16,469 nucleotides of DNA from DAIOSQ01 sp036752465 (GTDB lineage Bacteria; Pseudomonadota; Gammaproteobacteria; Legionellales; Legionellaceae): positions 1 through 16,469 of the forward strand of contig DAIOSQ010000042.1 in NCBI GenBank assembly GCA_036752465.1, in the 5' to 3' direction. The position numbers were made by a program, and so were the translations under genes. The stretch's first letter is position 1. Every line of letters starts with the position of its first letter. This document shows positions 1-6,862 of this stretch, in pieces. The notes under the pieces are model-generated. The model was not told the origin of the DNA, did not search any database, and saw only the letters and a program-made list of their open reading frames with translations.

Positions 1-75
1 ATTAATTTGGAAAAAATCCTGAGTTAACGCATCAGAGAATGTGGCGAGGCTGACTTTATGCTGAGGTAAAACACG
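1..75 (-). pseudogene. Possible coding fragment at the left edge, unidentified
   Basis: Read on the minus strand, the first 75 bases give an open stretch of 25 residues that starts RVLPQHKVSLATFSDALTQD and runs off the left edge. A TAG codon at 76-78 closes the frame immediately upstream, and I see no ATG or GTG start inside it. The residue mix looks like real protein rather than noise. The fragment could be the remnant of a gene cut at its 5' end, for example a degraded transposase, but I recognise no family. The identification is very uncertain. Confidence 0.2.
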
Positions 76-246
76 CTAAATATTGTCAGCACTTCCTAAG
101 TGGTATGCAAACACCCAGTAATTAACACGGTGTGCAGTAAAATAGATGTGGCCACTAAGCTCTTTGCTTGCAAGGGACCGGTTTTAATTATTTTATTCAT
201 GCTCAAACATAATGGATGTTCAGGATGGTTTCAGTGCTTGTTAACA

Positions 247-275
247 GAATTATCCACAGTTTTTGTGGATAATTC
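247..275. repeat. Inverted DnaA-box pair, copy A
   Basis: TTATCCACA at 250-258 and TGTGGATAA at 264-272 face each other across the 5-nt loop GTTTT. Pairing extends outward by three bases on each side (GAA and TTC), giving a perfect 12-bp stem at 247-275. Both arms match the strongest E. coli-type DnaA box exactly. No T-tract follows, so a simple intrinsic terminator is unlikely. The flanks do not resemble copies B and C. DnaA binding is inferred from the consensus. Confidence 0.7.
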
Positions 276-444
276 GTCGCTGTCGCGAAATGATTTGATT
301 GTGTACGCATGGTTAAATGGCGTTATGTCTACTTCCAATTGCTGCCAGGTTTCAAAGGCTTTAATCAGGGCGGTTTTGATCATGTAAATGTAGTCTGCAA
401 ACTCCATAAAGAACGGACCCAAAGTAATGCATCAGTAAATGGAA

Positions 445-715
445 AAAAATTATTGACAAGCCATTTGTTTTTGTGAATAACTTTGATTAGTGACTCTTAA
501 AGCAAAATGGTTCGTTCATCAACAGTTTATGCAACTATATGAATTTAATGATAAAATCAATTTTTATCGCTCCGTCTCACCACTAAAATTATCCACAAAT
601 TCTGTGGATAATTCTGTGCACAAGCGCTGCTATCATCGGCCAATAGGGCTCGCTTTTGGCATGAGTCGAATTGATACAGTAGTTTGTAGCCGAACTTTTG
701 ATGTTGAACAGCGCC
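445..715 (+). repeat. Tandem repeat unit B with DnaA boxes
   Basis: This segment aligns without visible gaps to 909-1179 at a constant offset of 464 bases. Shared blocks include AAAAATTATTGACAAG (445-460), the palindrome (589-611) and CATGAGTCGAATTGATACAG (660-679). By eye about three quarters of positions agree. The unit contains a TTGACA element (453-458), a relaxed DnaA box on the minus strand (TTATTCACA, 472-480) and the inverted box pair. The end points are approximate. Confidence 0.75.
587..613. repeat. Inverted DnaA-box pair, copy B
   Basis: TTATCCACA at 589-597 and TGTGGATAA at 603-611 are separated by the loop AATTC. With the flanking AA and TT the stem is 11 bp (587-613). Both arms are perfect DnaA-box consensus, and the 9-5-9 geometry is identical to the copies at 250-272 and 1053-1075. 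No T-tract follows. Confidence 0.7.
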
Positions 716-760
716 AACAGAAAAATCTATGCAAATGCACTGGTCAGGTTAAAACCCTTG

Positions 761-817
761 ACATTACCTCCTACCATTTGACATTGCTTGCACGGGTTAC
801 TTGTCCGTTGGTAATGT
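761..817. repeat. Inverted repeat ACATTACC / GGTAATGT
   Basis: ACATTACC at 761-768 is the exact reverse complement of GGTAATGT at 810-817. The arms are preceded by TTG and followed by TCAA, and the 41-nt loop is too long for a terminator. It lies between tandem units B and C. Its function is unknown; it could be a protein-binding dyad or part of a structured transcript. Confidence 0.4.
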
Positions 818-844
818 TCAACGTGCTTGCTGTACCACGGCCAC

Positions 845-881
845 TGGTCACGGTTGCGGGTTGACTCTGTACCCGTGACCA
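845..881. repeat. Inverted repeat TGGTCACGG / CCGTGACCA
   Basis: A perfect 9-bp inverted repeat (845-853 and 873-881) encloses 19 nt. A shorter alternative pairing, GGGT (858-861) with ACCC (871-874), overlaps it. CACTGGTCA also occurs as a direct repeat at 738-746 and 842-850. No T-tract follows. It lies just upstream of tandem unit C and its role is unknown. Confidence 0.4.
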
Positions 882-908
882 AGTACAGAACCACCTACTG
901 TTATAGCC

Positions 909-1179
909 AAAAATTATTGACAAGCGATTTACTTTTGTGAATAACTTTCATTAGCGACTCTTGGTGCAATGTGGTTCATTCGTTACCAATTTACGTAACT
1001 CAATGAAAATTATAGCGAATTTAATTTATATTGACCACTCTCACCACTTATATTATCCACAAATTCTGTGGATAACTCTGTGAGCAAACGCTGCGATTAT
1101 CCACCAATAGGGCTTGTTTTTATCATGAGTCGAATTGATACAGTGGTTTATATCAGAACATTGGCAGTCGAACAGTGCG
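909..1179 (+). repeat. Tandem repeat unit C with DnaA boxes
   Basis: Second, diverged copy of the unit at 445-715, offset by 464 bases. It keeps the TTGACA element (917-922), the relaxed DnaA box (minus-strand TTATTCACA, 936-944) and the inverted DnaA-box pair (1053-1075). It has one more near-match, TTATCCACC, at 1097-1105, which is not preserved in unit B. Conservation is strongest at the palindrome and at 1124-1144. Confidence 0.75.
1053..1075. repeat. Inverted DnaA-box pair, copy C
   Basis: TTATCCACA at 1053-1061 and TGTGGATAA at 1067-1075 with the loop AATTC, a perfect 9-bp stem. The arms and loop are identical to copy B although the surrounding sequence has diverged, which suggests the element is under selection. 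The flanking bases no longer pair. Confidence 0.7.
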
Positions 1180-1350
1180 GGCCTACAGGGGCAATACAAG
1201 ACTGAGTTATTTATTGCGCCATGCGCGGGATGTGCATTGAACCAAAGTATTAAGTGCGTTATTATGAGCCATATTTCAAGGAAGCAATATGCTGTAATGT
1301 TTATCAGGTTTTACACTTATTTTGATTTTTTACTCTAGAGGAGTTGTCTT

Positions 1351-1791
1351 ATGAAAAAAAACGCGATGTTGGCAAGTCTGGTGGCTTTGACTGTATGTAC
1401 CAGCAGTGCTTGGGCATACATGACAGATAATGACGACAATACACTGAGCATCAACATCACCAATGCCACGGGTACACTTTGCACCCTGCAAGGGATGTCA
1501 TTATTCAAAGGTACTTTCTTCCTGAATGATTTTGTCCCAGAATTTATTCCTCCGTATTCTTCTGGTGCACCCATCATTCTGAACAGCAATCTTTCCGCTG
1601 ATATGCTGCTGAGCTATAATTGCGGAACTGGAAAACATATTACCTTCGAAAGCAAACAAAATACGTACATATTTTCTGTCAACGTCAGCGCAACTGTAAT
1701 TGCCAGCCATAACCTAAACGCAACTTATCGCATTAACGAAGAGGCCTTCCACCACTCTATCAACTGGCGTATAGAAGAAGCAGCAGCATAA
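1351..1791 (+). CDS. Small secreted protein of unknown function
   Basis: A 146-residue protein that I do not assign to a family. Residues 1-22 form a clear Sec signal peptide (KK n-region, hydrophobic stretch, cleavage after AWA), leaving a mature protein of about 124 residues. The mature part holds two cysteines (about 44 and 91) that could form one disulfide, many Asn/Thr/Ser residues and alternating hydrophobic positions suggesting beta-strands. A PPYSSG turn occurs near residues 67-72 and an HITFESKQN segment near 95. The pattern loosely recalls small beta-sandwich secreted proteins of the aegerolysin kind, which is only an impression. AGAGGAG at 1337-1343 lies seven bases before the ATG, so the start is well supported. 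No confident promoter is visible. The gene stands alone, facing the deacetylase gene and downstream of the DnaA-box region. Confidence 0.8.
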   Translation: MKKNAMLASLVALTVCTSSAWAYMTDNDDNTLSINITNATGTLCTLQGMSLFKGTFFLNDFVPEFIPPYSSGAPIILNSNLSADMLLSYNCGTGKHITFESKQNTYIFSVNVSATVIASHNLNATYRINEEAFHHSINWRIEEAAA

Positions 1792-1806
1792 ATTTTCCCC
1801 ACAGCC

Positions 1807-1845
1807 GTGGTCTTGCAGTCACAAATCATATAGCCGTAAGACCAC
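1807..1845. terminator. Weak hairpin between convergent genes
   Basis: GTGGTCTT (1807-1814) pairs with AAGACCAC (1838-1845), a perfect 8-bp stem with a 23-nt loop, in the 63-bp gap between the secreted-protein gene and the end of the minus-strand operon. Neither side has a T-tract. It may help end transcription from both directions, but it is not a classical intrinsic terminator. Confidence 0.3.
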
Positions 1846-1854
1846 AAACCAGCA

Positions 1855-2685
1855 TCAGGTAGTCCTGGATTTTTCACCTAAAACATCCGTATGCAGCCAG
1901 TCTAAAATAGGAAAAGCAATGGTTGTTGCCGGGTTTGTTAATGCGTCTGTTAACGACACAAACGTGTAACCATTGTCGCGGTACAATTTAATGATATCTG
2001 GTAAACAGTAGCTATTAAGCAAGTTCGCATGTAGCAATAATATTTGTTTCACCGGCTTATCATGTGAGATTTTTTCTGCTTTTAAGGTTTGCTTCCAAAT
2101 ATAAGCCAGATAAGAAGGTTTCAAGCGCGTCACATATTGCTCGCGTTGGCGAAACGGGACATGATACAAACGTTCGTTGAATTCATAATCTTTGCTGTCA
2201 ATGGTAACAGGCGCGACTGTATAGTGGTGTGCAAGCAGGTATTGTTGCATTTTTTCTTGCGCTGCTTTATTGCCCTCAGCAAGATAAGGATAACGAAAAT
2301 ACTTGGGCTCTGTCATGATAGGGCTAAGTATTTTATCTGCGCGGTCTAAGTCTTTAATATAGGCATCCACTTGGGTGTCATTTAAATTTAAGTGGGAATA
2401 GGTATGATTACCTATAAGCAAACCAGCGGATTTAAATTGCTCCAGAAACTCCCACTGCCCCTTCTCGATTGCGCCGGCGATGACAAAACCTGTAGCCGGA
2501 ACTTTTTCTGTTTTTAAAACCTCTACCAGACGCGCAAACCGCTCCGTAGAGCGTTGCTTATTGCCTGGGGTGTTCATTTTGGAGGCCACCAATGGCAAAT
2601 CATCCAGCGTAATGGCGATTTCGCGATTGACTGCAAAGACCCAAGAAGAAAACAGCAGAACTACTAGTGTTATACGTATGCGCAT
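1855..2685 (-). CDS. Exported polysaccharide deacetylase (NodB-like, CE4)
   Basis: A 276-residue protein predicted to remove acetyl groups from an N- or O-acetylated polysaccharide in the periplasm or outside the cell. Residues 1-18 are a signal peptide (cleavage after VFA). The NodB-domain motifs are present in order: the catalytic-base Asp pair in TLDD (28-29), the metal-binding HTYSH (H94, H98), the Arg motif FRYPY (R131) and the late LLLH (H219). The substrate (peptidoglycan, capsule or a glycan from the host or environment) cannot be read from sequence. It is the last gene of the long minus-strand operon, with its ATG 8 bp after the kdsA stop. AGGA overlapping the kdsA stop serves as the ribosome binding site. 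Its place beside kdsA suggests an envelope role, which is inference. Confidence 0.88.
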   Translation of the reverse strand: MRIRITLVVLLFSSWVFAVNREIAITLDDLPLVASKMNTPGNKQRSTERFARLVEVLKTEKVPATGFVIAGAIEKGQWEFLEQFKSAGLLIGNHTYSHLNLNDTQVDAYIKDLDRADKILSPIMTEPKYFRYPYLAEGNKAAQEKMQQYLLAHHYTVAPVTIDSKDYEFNERLYHVPFRQREQYVTRLKPSYLAYIWKQTLKAEKISHDKPVKQILLLHANLLNSYCLPDIIKLYRDNGYTFVSLTDALTNPATTIAFPILDWLHTDVLGEKSRTT

Positions 2686-2693
2686 ACTGAATC

Positions 2694-3518
2694 CTAAAGT
2701 AGAGTTTGGTTTCGTTTAACAACGGTATCAAGTTGGATCAAGCTCTCTAGCAATGCTCGCATGTGATCCAATGGCCAACTATTGGGACCGTCACTGAGCG
2801 CCCGGCTTGGATCAGGATGTGTTTCCATAAACAACCCTGAAATGCCCACCGCCACCGCAGCCCTTGCCAGCGCCGGTATAAATTCACGTTGTCCGCCAGA
2901 TACACCATCACCACTGCCAGGCAGTTGTACCGAATGTGTGGCATCGTAGATGACTGGACAGTTGGTTGCACGCATAATTTTTAACGAACGCATATCCGAA
3001 ACAAGGTTTTGATAACCGAAACTAACACCGCGCTCACAGACCATAATCGCATCGTTGCCGCTCGCCTTGGCTTTTGTCACAACGTGCTCCATGTCCCACG
3101 GCGCCAAAAATTGACCTTTTTTGATATTCACGGGCTTATTCATCGCCACAACTTTGCGAATAAAATTGGTTTGCCGGCACAAAAACGCCGGTGTTTGTAG
3201 GACATCAACTACGCTAGCCACTTCGCTTAATGGTGTATCCTCATGGACATCAGTCAAAATAGGCACACCCACATCTTTTTTGACTTTTTCCAAAATGGCC
3301 AGGCCTTTTTCCAACCCAAGCCCCCTGAAACTAGCCAGAGAAGAGCGATTTGCTTTATCAAATGAGGACTTATAAATAAAAGGAATAGACAAGGACAAAC
3401 ATATCTCACGCAAATAACCGGCAGTTTCAATGGCCAACTCTTCACTTTCAATGACGCACGGACCGGCAATCAGAAATAGCGGTTTATCTAGCCCAACCTC
3501 AAAACCACATAAGTTCAT
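2694..3518 (-). CDS. kdsA: 3-deoxy-D-manno-octulosonate 8-phosphate synthase
   Basis: Condenses phosphoenolpyruvate with D-arabinose-5-phosphate to KDO-8-phosphate, the committed step of KDO synthesis for the LPS inner core, in the cytoplasm. At 274 residues it is a near full-length single-domain TIM barrel. Diagnostic segments include FDKANRSS (53-60), LTDVHE (88-93), RQTNFI (115-120) and HPDP (234-237). The loop AGPC carries Cys21, and His195, Glu232 and Asp243 follow. All four keep the spacing of the metal ligands of the Aquifex-type metallo-enzyme (C11, H185, E222, D233), whereas the E. coli enzyme has Asn at the Cys position. The enzyme is therefore predicted to need a divalent metal. 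Its ATG overlaps the pyrG stop by 4 bp (ATGA), indicating translational coupling. The eno gene that often follows kdsA in gammaproteobacteria is absent; a deacetylase follows instead. Confidence 0.95.
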   Translation of the reverse strand: MNLCGFEVGLDKPLFLIAGPCVIESEELAIETAGYLREICLSLSIPFIYKSSFDKANRSSLASFRGLGLEKGLAILEKVKKDVGVPILTDVHEDTPLSEVASVVDVLQTPAFLCRQTNFIRKVVAMNKPVNIKKGQFLAPWDMEHVVTKAKASGNDAIMVCERGVSFGYQNLVSDMRSLKIMRATNCPVIYDATHSVQLPGSGDGVSGGQREFIPALARAAVAVGISGLFMETHPDPSRALSDGPNSWPLDHMRALLESLIQLDTVVKRNQTLL

Positions 3519-5152
3519 GTCCTCTCCCGTTGTTTGCTATATTCAAAAGCGGCCAATACAAAGGCATCAAATAGAGGATGGCTATCTCTAGGAGTGGATT
3601 TAAATTCTGGATGAAACTGACAAGCCAAAAACCAAGGATGATTGTTAAGTTCTATCATTTCAACCAAAGCATTGTCCACAGAACGTCCCGAAATTATCAT
3701 GCCTTTTGCGCTCAGTGCCGAGATAAAGGTATTATTGACCTCATAACGATGCCGATGTCGTTCACTGATTTCTTGCTGACCATAGATAGCAGATGCTAAA
3801 GAATGCTCGAGCAAATGGCAAGCCTGCGCTCCTAAGCGCATTGTCCCGCCCAAATCACTGCTCTTCGTGCGATTATTGAGCTGGCCATCGGTATTCATCC
3901 ATTCGTTGATAAGGCCTATAACCGGATAAGGCGTTTCTTTATCAAACTCGGTAGAGTTGGCATCGGTAAGATCGGCAACGTTCCTGGCAAACTCTATCAC
4001 GGCTGCTTGCAATCCCAGACAAATCCCCAAAAAAGGCACTTGATGCTCACGCGCATACTGCACAGCTTTGATTTTACCCTCAACTCCACGCGTACCAAAA
4101 CCTCCTGGCACTAAAATCGCATCCACCGATGCTAATTCAGCAACACCATTGGCTTCGATTACCTCCGCATCAATATAGACGATATCTATTTTGAGTTGAT
4201 TATGCAAGCCTGCGTGCTTAAGCGCTTCATTTAATGATTTATAAGCATCGCTTAATTCGGTGTATTTACCTACCATACCTATGCGCACCCGCGCCACTTG
4301 CAAGGACTCTTTATGCAAAACATTTTGCCACTCTGCTAAGTCTGCTGCGGGGGCTTCTATGGCTAATTTTTTAATGACAATTTCGTCTAATCTTTGCTGA
4401 TGCAAAATCATTGGGATTTCATATATGCTTTTGGCATCAGACAACGAAATAACCCCTGCCGTATCGACATTGGTGAACAAGGCAATTTTGCTACAGTCAC
4501 TGCTTGACAGCGGCTTCTCGGAGCGACAAATCAGGATATCTGGCTGAATACCGATAGAACGCAATTCTTTGACGGAATGTTGTGTCGGTTTGGTTTTTGT
4601 TTCTCCTGAGGTAGCAATATAAGGCACCAAAGTCAAATGGATAAACAACGTATGTGCCGCACCCAGTTCGATGCGCAGTTGCCGAATAGCTTCGAGAAAT
4701 GGCAAAGATTCTATATCGCCTACAGTACCACCAATTTCAATCAGTGCCACATCAAAATCATCTGCGCCTAGTTTAATGCAGCGTTTGATTTCATTGGTGA
4801 TATGCGGGATCACTTGCACAGTAGCTCCCAAATAATCCCCTCTGCGCTCTTTTTTTATAACGTTCTCGTAGATTTTTCCCGAAGTAAAATTGTTAAGCTT
4901 GGTCATCGTGGTACGGACAAAGCGCTCGTAGTGACCGAGGTCAAGATCGGTCTCAGCCCCATCTTGCGTCACAAATACTTCGCCATGCTGCACAGGACTC
5001 ATCGTACCTGGATCAACATTGATGTACGGGTCGAGTTTAATCAAAGTGACGCGCAAGCCTCTTGCTTCAAGAATCGCAGCTAAAGAAGCTGCCGCGATAC
5101 CTTTACCCAGCGAAGAAACCACGCCACCTGTGACAAAAATATAATGGGTCAT
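3515..5152 (-). CDS. pyrG: CTP synthase
   Basis: Makes CTP from UTP using ATP and glutamine-derived ammonia, in the cytoplasm. I chose the ATG at 5152, which gives MTHYIFVTGG and 545 residues, the usual family length. A longer frame starting at 5188 would add 12 residues that do not fit the family. The N-terminal synthetase domain carries the P-loop region GGVVSSLGKG and the GEVFVTQDGAETDLDLGHYE segment. The C-terminal class I glutamine amidotransferase domain has the nucleophile in GICLGLQ (Cys near residue 380) and the His-Glu pair in HPEFKSTP. The protein looks fully functional. It starts 11 bp after ribH and overlaps kdsA by 4 bp. CTP is needed to activate KDO as CMP-KDO, so the pairing with kdsA makes metabolic sense. 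Confidence 0.97.
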   Translation of the reverse strand: MTHYIFVTGGVVSSLGKGIAAASLAAILEARGLRVTLIKLDPYINVDPGTMSPVQHGEVFVTQDGAETDLDLGHYERFVRTTMTKLNNFTSGKIYENVIKKERRGDYLGATVQVIPHITNEIKRCIKLGADDFDVALIEIGGTVGDIESLPFLEAIRQLRIELGAAHTLFIHLTLVPYIATSGETKTKPTQHSVKELRSIGIQPDILICRSEKPLSSSDCSKIALFTNVDTAGVISLSDAKSIYEIPMILHQQRLDEIVIKKLAIEAPAADLAEWQNVLHKESLQVARVRIGMVGKYTELSDAYKSLNEALKHAGLHNQLKIDIVYIDAEVIEANGVAELASVDAILVPGGFGTRGVEGKIKAVQYAREHQVPFLGICLGLQAAVIEFARNVADLTDANSTEFDKETPYPVIGLINEWMNTDGQLNNRTKSSDLGGTMRLGAQACHLLEHSLASAIYGQQEISERHRHRYEVNNTFISALSAKGMIISGRSVDNALVEMIELNNHPWFLACQFHPEFKSTPRDSHPLFDAFVLAAFEYSKQRERT

Positions 5153-5163
5153 AAAATATACCG

Positions 5164-5634
5164 TTATAATTGATTTAATATAGAGCACATTGATAATGCA
5201 ATATCAACGGCTTCTTTACCTTTGTGCCCATACTGTCCACCCACACGATCCCAAGCTTGTGCTTCGTTATCTGTCATCAATACTTCAAAAATAACCGGTG
5301 TGTTGTATTTTAAGGCTACACGTTGACAGCCATAACTGACTTGTTGGCATACCGAACCATAATGGTCCGTTTCGCCACGAATAATGGCACCAAGAGCAAT
5401 GATAGCACCGAACTTGTGTTTTTCTGCGAGCTTTTGTGCCACGATAGGTATTTCTATGGCGCCGGGCACTGCGATAATCGTGAGATGTTGTGCATCATGG
5501 CCATGCTGCAACAACTGCTCGACTGCCCCTGATTGCAAAGCTTGGGTAATTTCCTGGTTAAACTGACTAACAATAATCGCCAAGGGTATAGATTTTATCA
5601 TATCCCCTAAGTCACATGCCTCGATATATTTCAA
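5164..5634 (-). CDS. ribH: 6,7-dimethyl-8-ribityllumazine synthase
   Basis: Condenses the pyrimidine intermediate with 3,4-dihydroxy-2-butanone-4-phosphate to give lumazine, the penultimate riboflavin step, in the cytoplasm. At 156 residues it equals the usual length. Motifs visible are SQFNQ near the N-terminus, VPGAIEIP, the IRGETDHYG loop with the catalytic His, and GGQYGHKGKEA at the C-terminus. The start codon is TTG at 5634. GGGAG lies 7 bases upstream, and the N-terminal IEA lines up with the IEA of E. coli RibH, whereas the ATG at 5601 has its AG-rich stretch too close and would lose this part. The gene sits 22 bp after ribBA and 11 bp before pyrG. The nusB gene that often follows ribH is missing. 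Confidence 0.95.
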   Translation of the reverse strand: MKYIEACDLGDMIKSIPLAIIVSQFNQEITQALQSGAVEQLLQHGHDAQHLTIIAVPGAIEIPIVAQKLAEKHKFGAIIALGAIIRGETDHYGSVCQQVSYGCQRVALKYNTPVIFEVLMTDNEAQAWDRVGGQYGHKGKEAVDIALSMCSILNQL

Positions 5635-5639
5635 GATCT

Positions 5640-5650
5640 TTCTCCCTTAT
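5640..5650 (-). promoter_or_regulatory. Ribosome binding site supporting the TTG start of ribH
   Basis: The minus strand reads ATAAGGGAGAAAGATC followed by TTG. The GGGAG core is seven bases from the TTG, a normal distance, and decides for the rare start codon over the internal ATG at 5601. Confidence 0.6.
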
Positions 5651-5656
5651 GATCAG

Positions 5657-6862
5657 TCATTCGATTAGCAATAAATGACCCATTTTTTCCTGTTTGGTAC
5701 GTAAGTAGCCACTATTTTCTTTAGTGGGCAATGTGGCTAAAGATACCCGTTCACTCACCCGAATACCATAGTGCTGAATGGCATTGACTTTGTTTGGGTT
5801 ATTGGTCAATAACTTGATTTCATGAATCCCCAGATGTTTTAAAATTTGATACGCAATTGCGTAGTCACGTGCATCGACAGGCAAACCTAATTGCACATTG
5901 GCATCGACTGTATCGTAGCCTTTGTCTTGCAATGCATACGCTTTAAGCTTGTTGGCAAGACCAATACCTCTGCCTTCTTGTCGCAAGTATATCAGTATTC
6001 CACCGTGAGTGCTGATTATGGCTAATGACTCATCAAGTTGTGACCCACAATCACATTTGCTGGAACCAAAAATATCTCCAGTAATACACTCTGAGTGAAT
6101 TCTCACCAAAGGAATTGCTTCCGGCAGAGATGGTTTGATCAACGCAAAATGCTCTTTATCATCTAATCGATTGTTGAACACCGTCATAGTAAAATTGCCA
6201 TAGCGTTTGAGTGGAATCCTGGAAGTTGCGGCTACTGCCAGCAAATTCTCGTTACGAATCCGATAATCAAGTAATGCTTGTACGCTGATAATTGGCAATT
6301 GGTGGCGCTGTGCAAATGCCAGCAATTCCGCTTGCCGACAGATCTTGCCGTCATCATTGATGATTTCACACATGACCGCTGCTGGAGTCATTCCCGCGAT
6401 GCGCATGAGATCAACACTGCCTTCGGTTTGACCTTTGCGCACCAAAACTCCCCCTTCTTTGGCTTTACGTGGGAAAACATGCCCCGGACACATGAGATCA
6501 TGTGGCGCACTGCTAGAATCAATAGCAACTTGGATAGTACGCGTTCTATCCGCCGCAGAACTACCGGTGGTAACACCGGTTGCCGCGTCTATGGAACCCG
6601 TAAATGCGGTGCCATAAGATGATTGATTACTGGCCGTCATCATCGGCAGGCGCAGTCTATCGATCATCTCAGCTGTCATCGATAGACAAATCAGGCCTCT
6701 GCCAAATTGCGACATGAAAGCTATCGCTTGCTCACTGACAAAATCAGCCGCTAATACCAAACCACCTTCGTTTTCACGATCTTCATCGTCAACGAGGATG
6801 ACCATATGACCTTTTTTTAGGGCAATCAATGCTTCTTCAATAGTTGAAAACTGTTTGCTCAT
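5657..6862 (-). CDS. ribBA: Bifunctional RibBA: DHBP synthase / GTP cyclohydrolase II
   Basis: A 401-residue fusion feeding both branches of riboflavin synthesis. Residues 1-205 are the RibB part (ribulose-5-phosphate to dihydroxybutanone phosphate) with DDEDRENEG (25-33), HVFP (128-131) and CEIINDDG (165-172). Residues 206-401 are the RibA part (opening of GTP), with the zinc cysteines C259, C270 and C272, the RQEGRGIGLANK segment (294-305) and the D330/R332 pair, all intact. Odd points lie in the RibB half: Gln145 replaces the metal-binding His of the usual GHTE motif (His153 of E. coli RibB; codon CAA at 6428-6430), and Gly34 replaces the Asp after ENEG. RibB activity is therefore uncertain, while RibA activity looks safe. 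GAGGAA precedes the ATG, which overlaps ribE by 26 bp. Confidence 0.94.
   Translation of the reverse strand: MSKQFSTIEEALIALKKGHMVILVDDEDRENEGGLVLAADFVSEQAIAFMSQFGRGLICLSMTAEMIDRLRLPMMTASNQSSYGTAFTGSIDAATGVTTGSSAADRTRTIQVAIDSSSAPHDLMCPGHVFPRKAKEGGVLVRKGQTEGSVDLMRIAGMTPAAVMCEIINDDGKICRQAELLAFAQRHQLPIISVQALLDYRIRNENLLAVAATSRIPLKRYGNFTMTVFNNRLDDKEHFALIKPSLPEAIPLVRIHSECITGDIFGSSKCDCGSQLDESLAIISTHGGILIYLRQEGRGIGLANKLKAYALQDKGYDTVDANVQLGLPVDARDYAIAYQILKHLGIHEIKLLTNNPNKVNAIQHYGIRVSERVSLATLPTKENSGYLRTKQEKMGHLLLIE

Larger units (their letters stand above)
76..1350. other. Long gene-poor region carrying DnaA-box palindromes
   Basis: About 1.3 kb without a convincing gene. The open frames here (for example 490-864 on plus and 231-422 on minus) run straight through the palindromes, lack good ribosome binding sites and resemble no family I know. 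The region contains three inverted pairs of DnaA boxes, a tandem duplication with a 464-bp period, two longer-armed inverted repeats at 761-817 and 845-881, and two TTGACA promoter-like elements. It looks like regulatory, structural or decayed DNA. Confidence 0.6.

Noticed and set aside
247..275. Palindromes as intrinsic terminators
   Set aside because: All three copies are AT-rich hairpins without a following T-tract, and no gene ends next to them. The exact DnaA-box match explains the arms better.
231..422. Minus-strand frame of 63 residues (MEFADYIYMIKTALIKAFET...) with plausible codon use
   Set aside because: It lacks a ribosome binding site, its longest form starts at TTG, and its end reads straight through DnaA-box palindrome A. 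It could be a gene remnant but cannot be supported as a gene.
490..864. Plus-strand frame of 124 residues
   Set aside because: It starts at GTG without a ribosome binding site and crosses tandem unit B, its palindrome and the inverted repeats. Unit C does not keep an equivalent frame, so this is chance openness.
1135..1338. Plus-strand frame of 67 residues before the secreted protein gene
   Set aside because: It lies partly inside tandem unit C, has no ribosome binding site and shows no recognisable protein features.
5153..5188. Longer pyrG start adding 12 residues
   Set aside because: The extension (MLYIKSIITVYF) is not part of the family, would overlap the end of ribH, and the shorter form gives the standard 545 residues.
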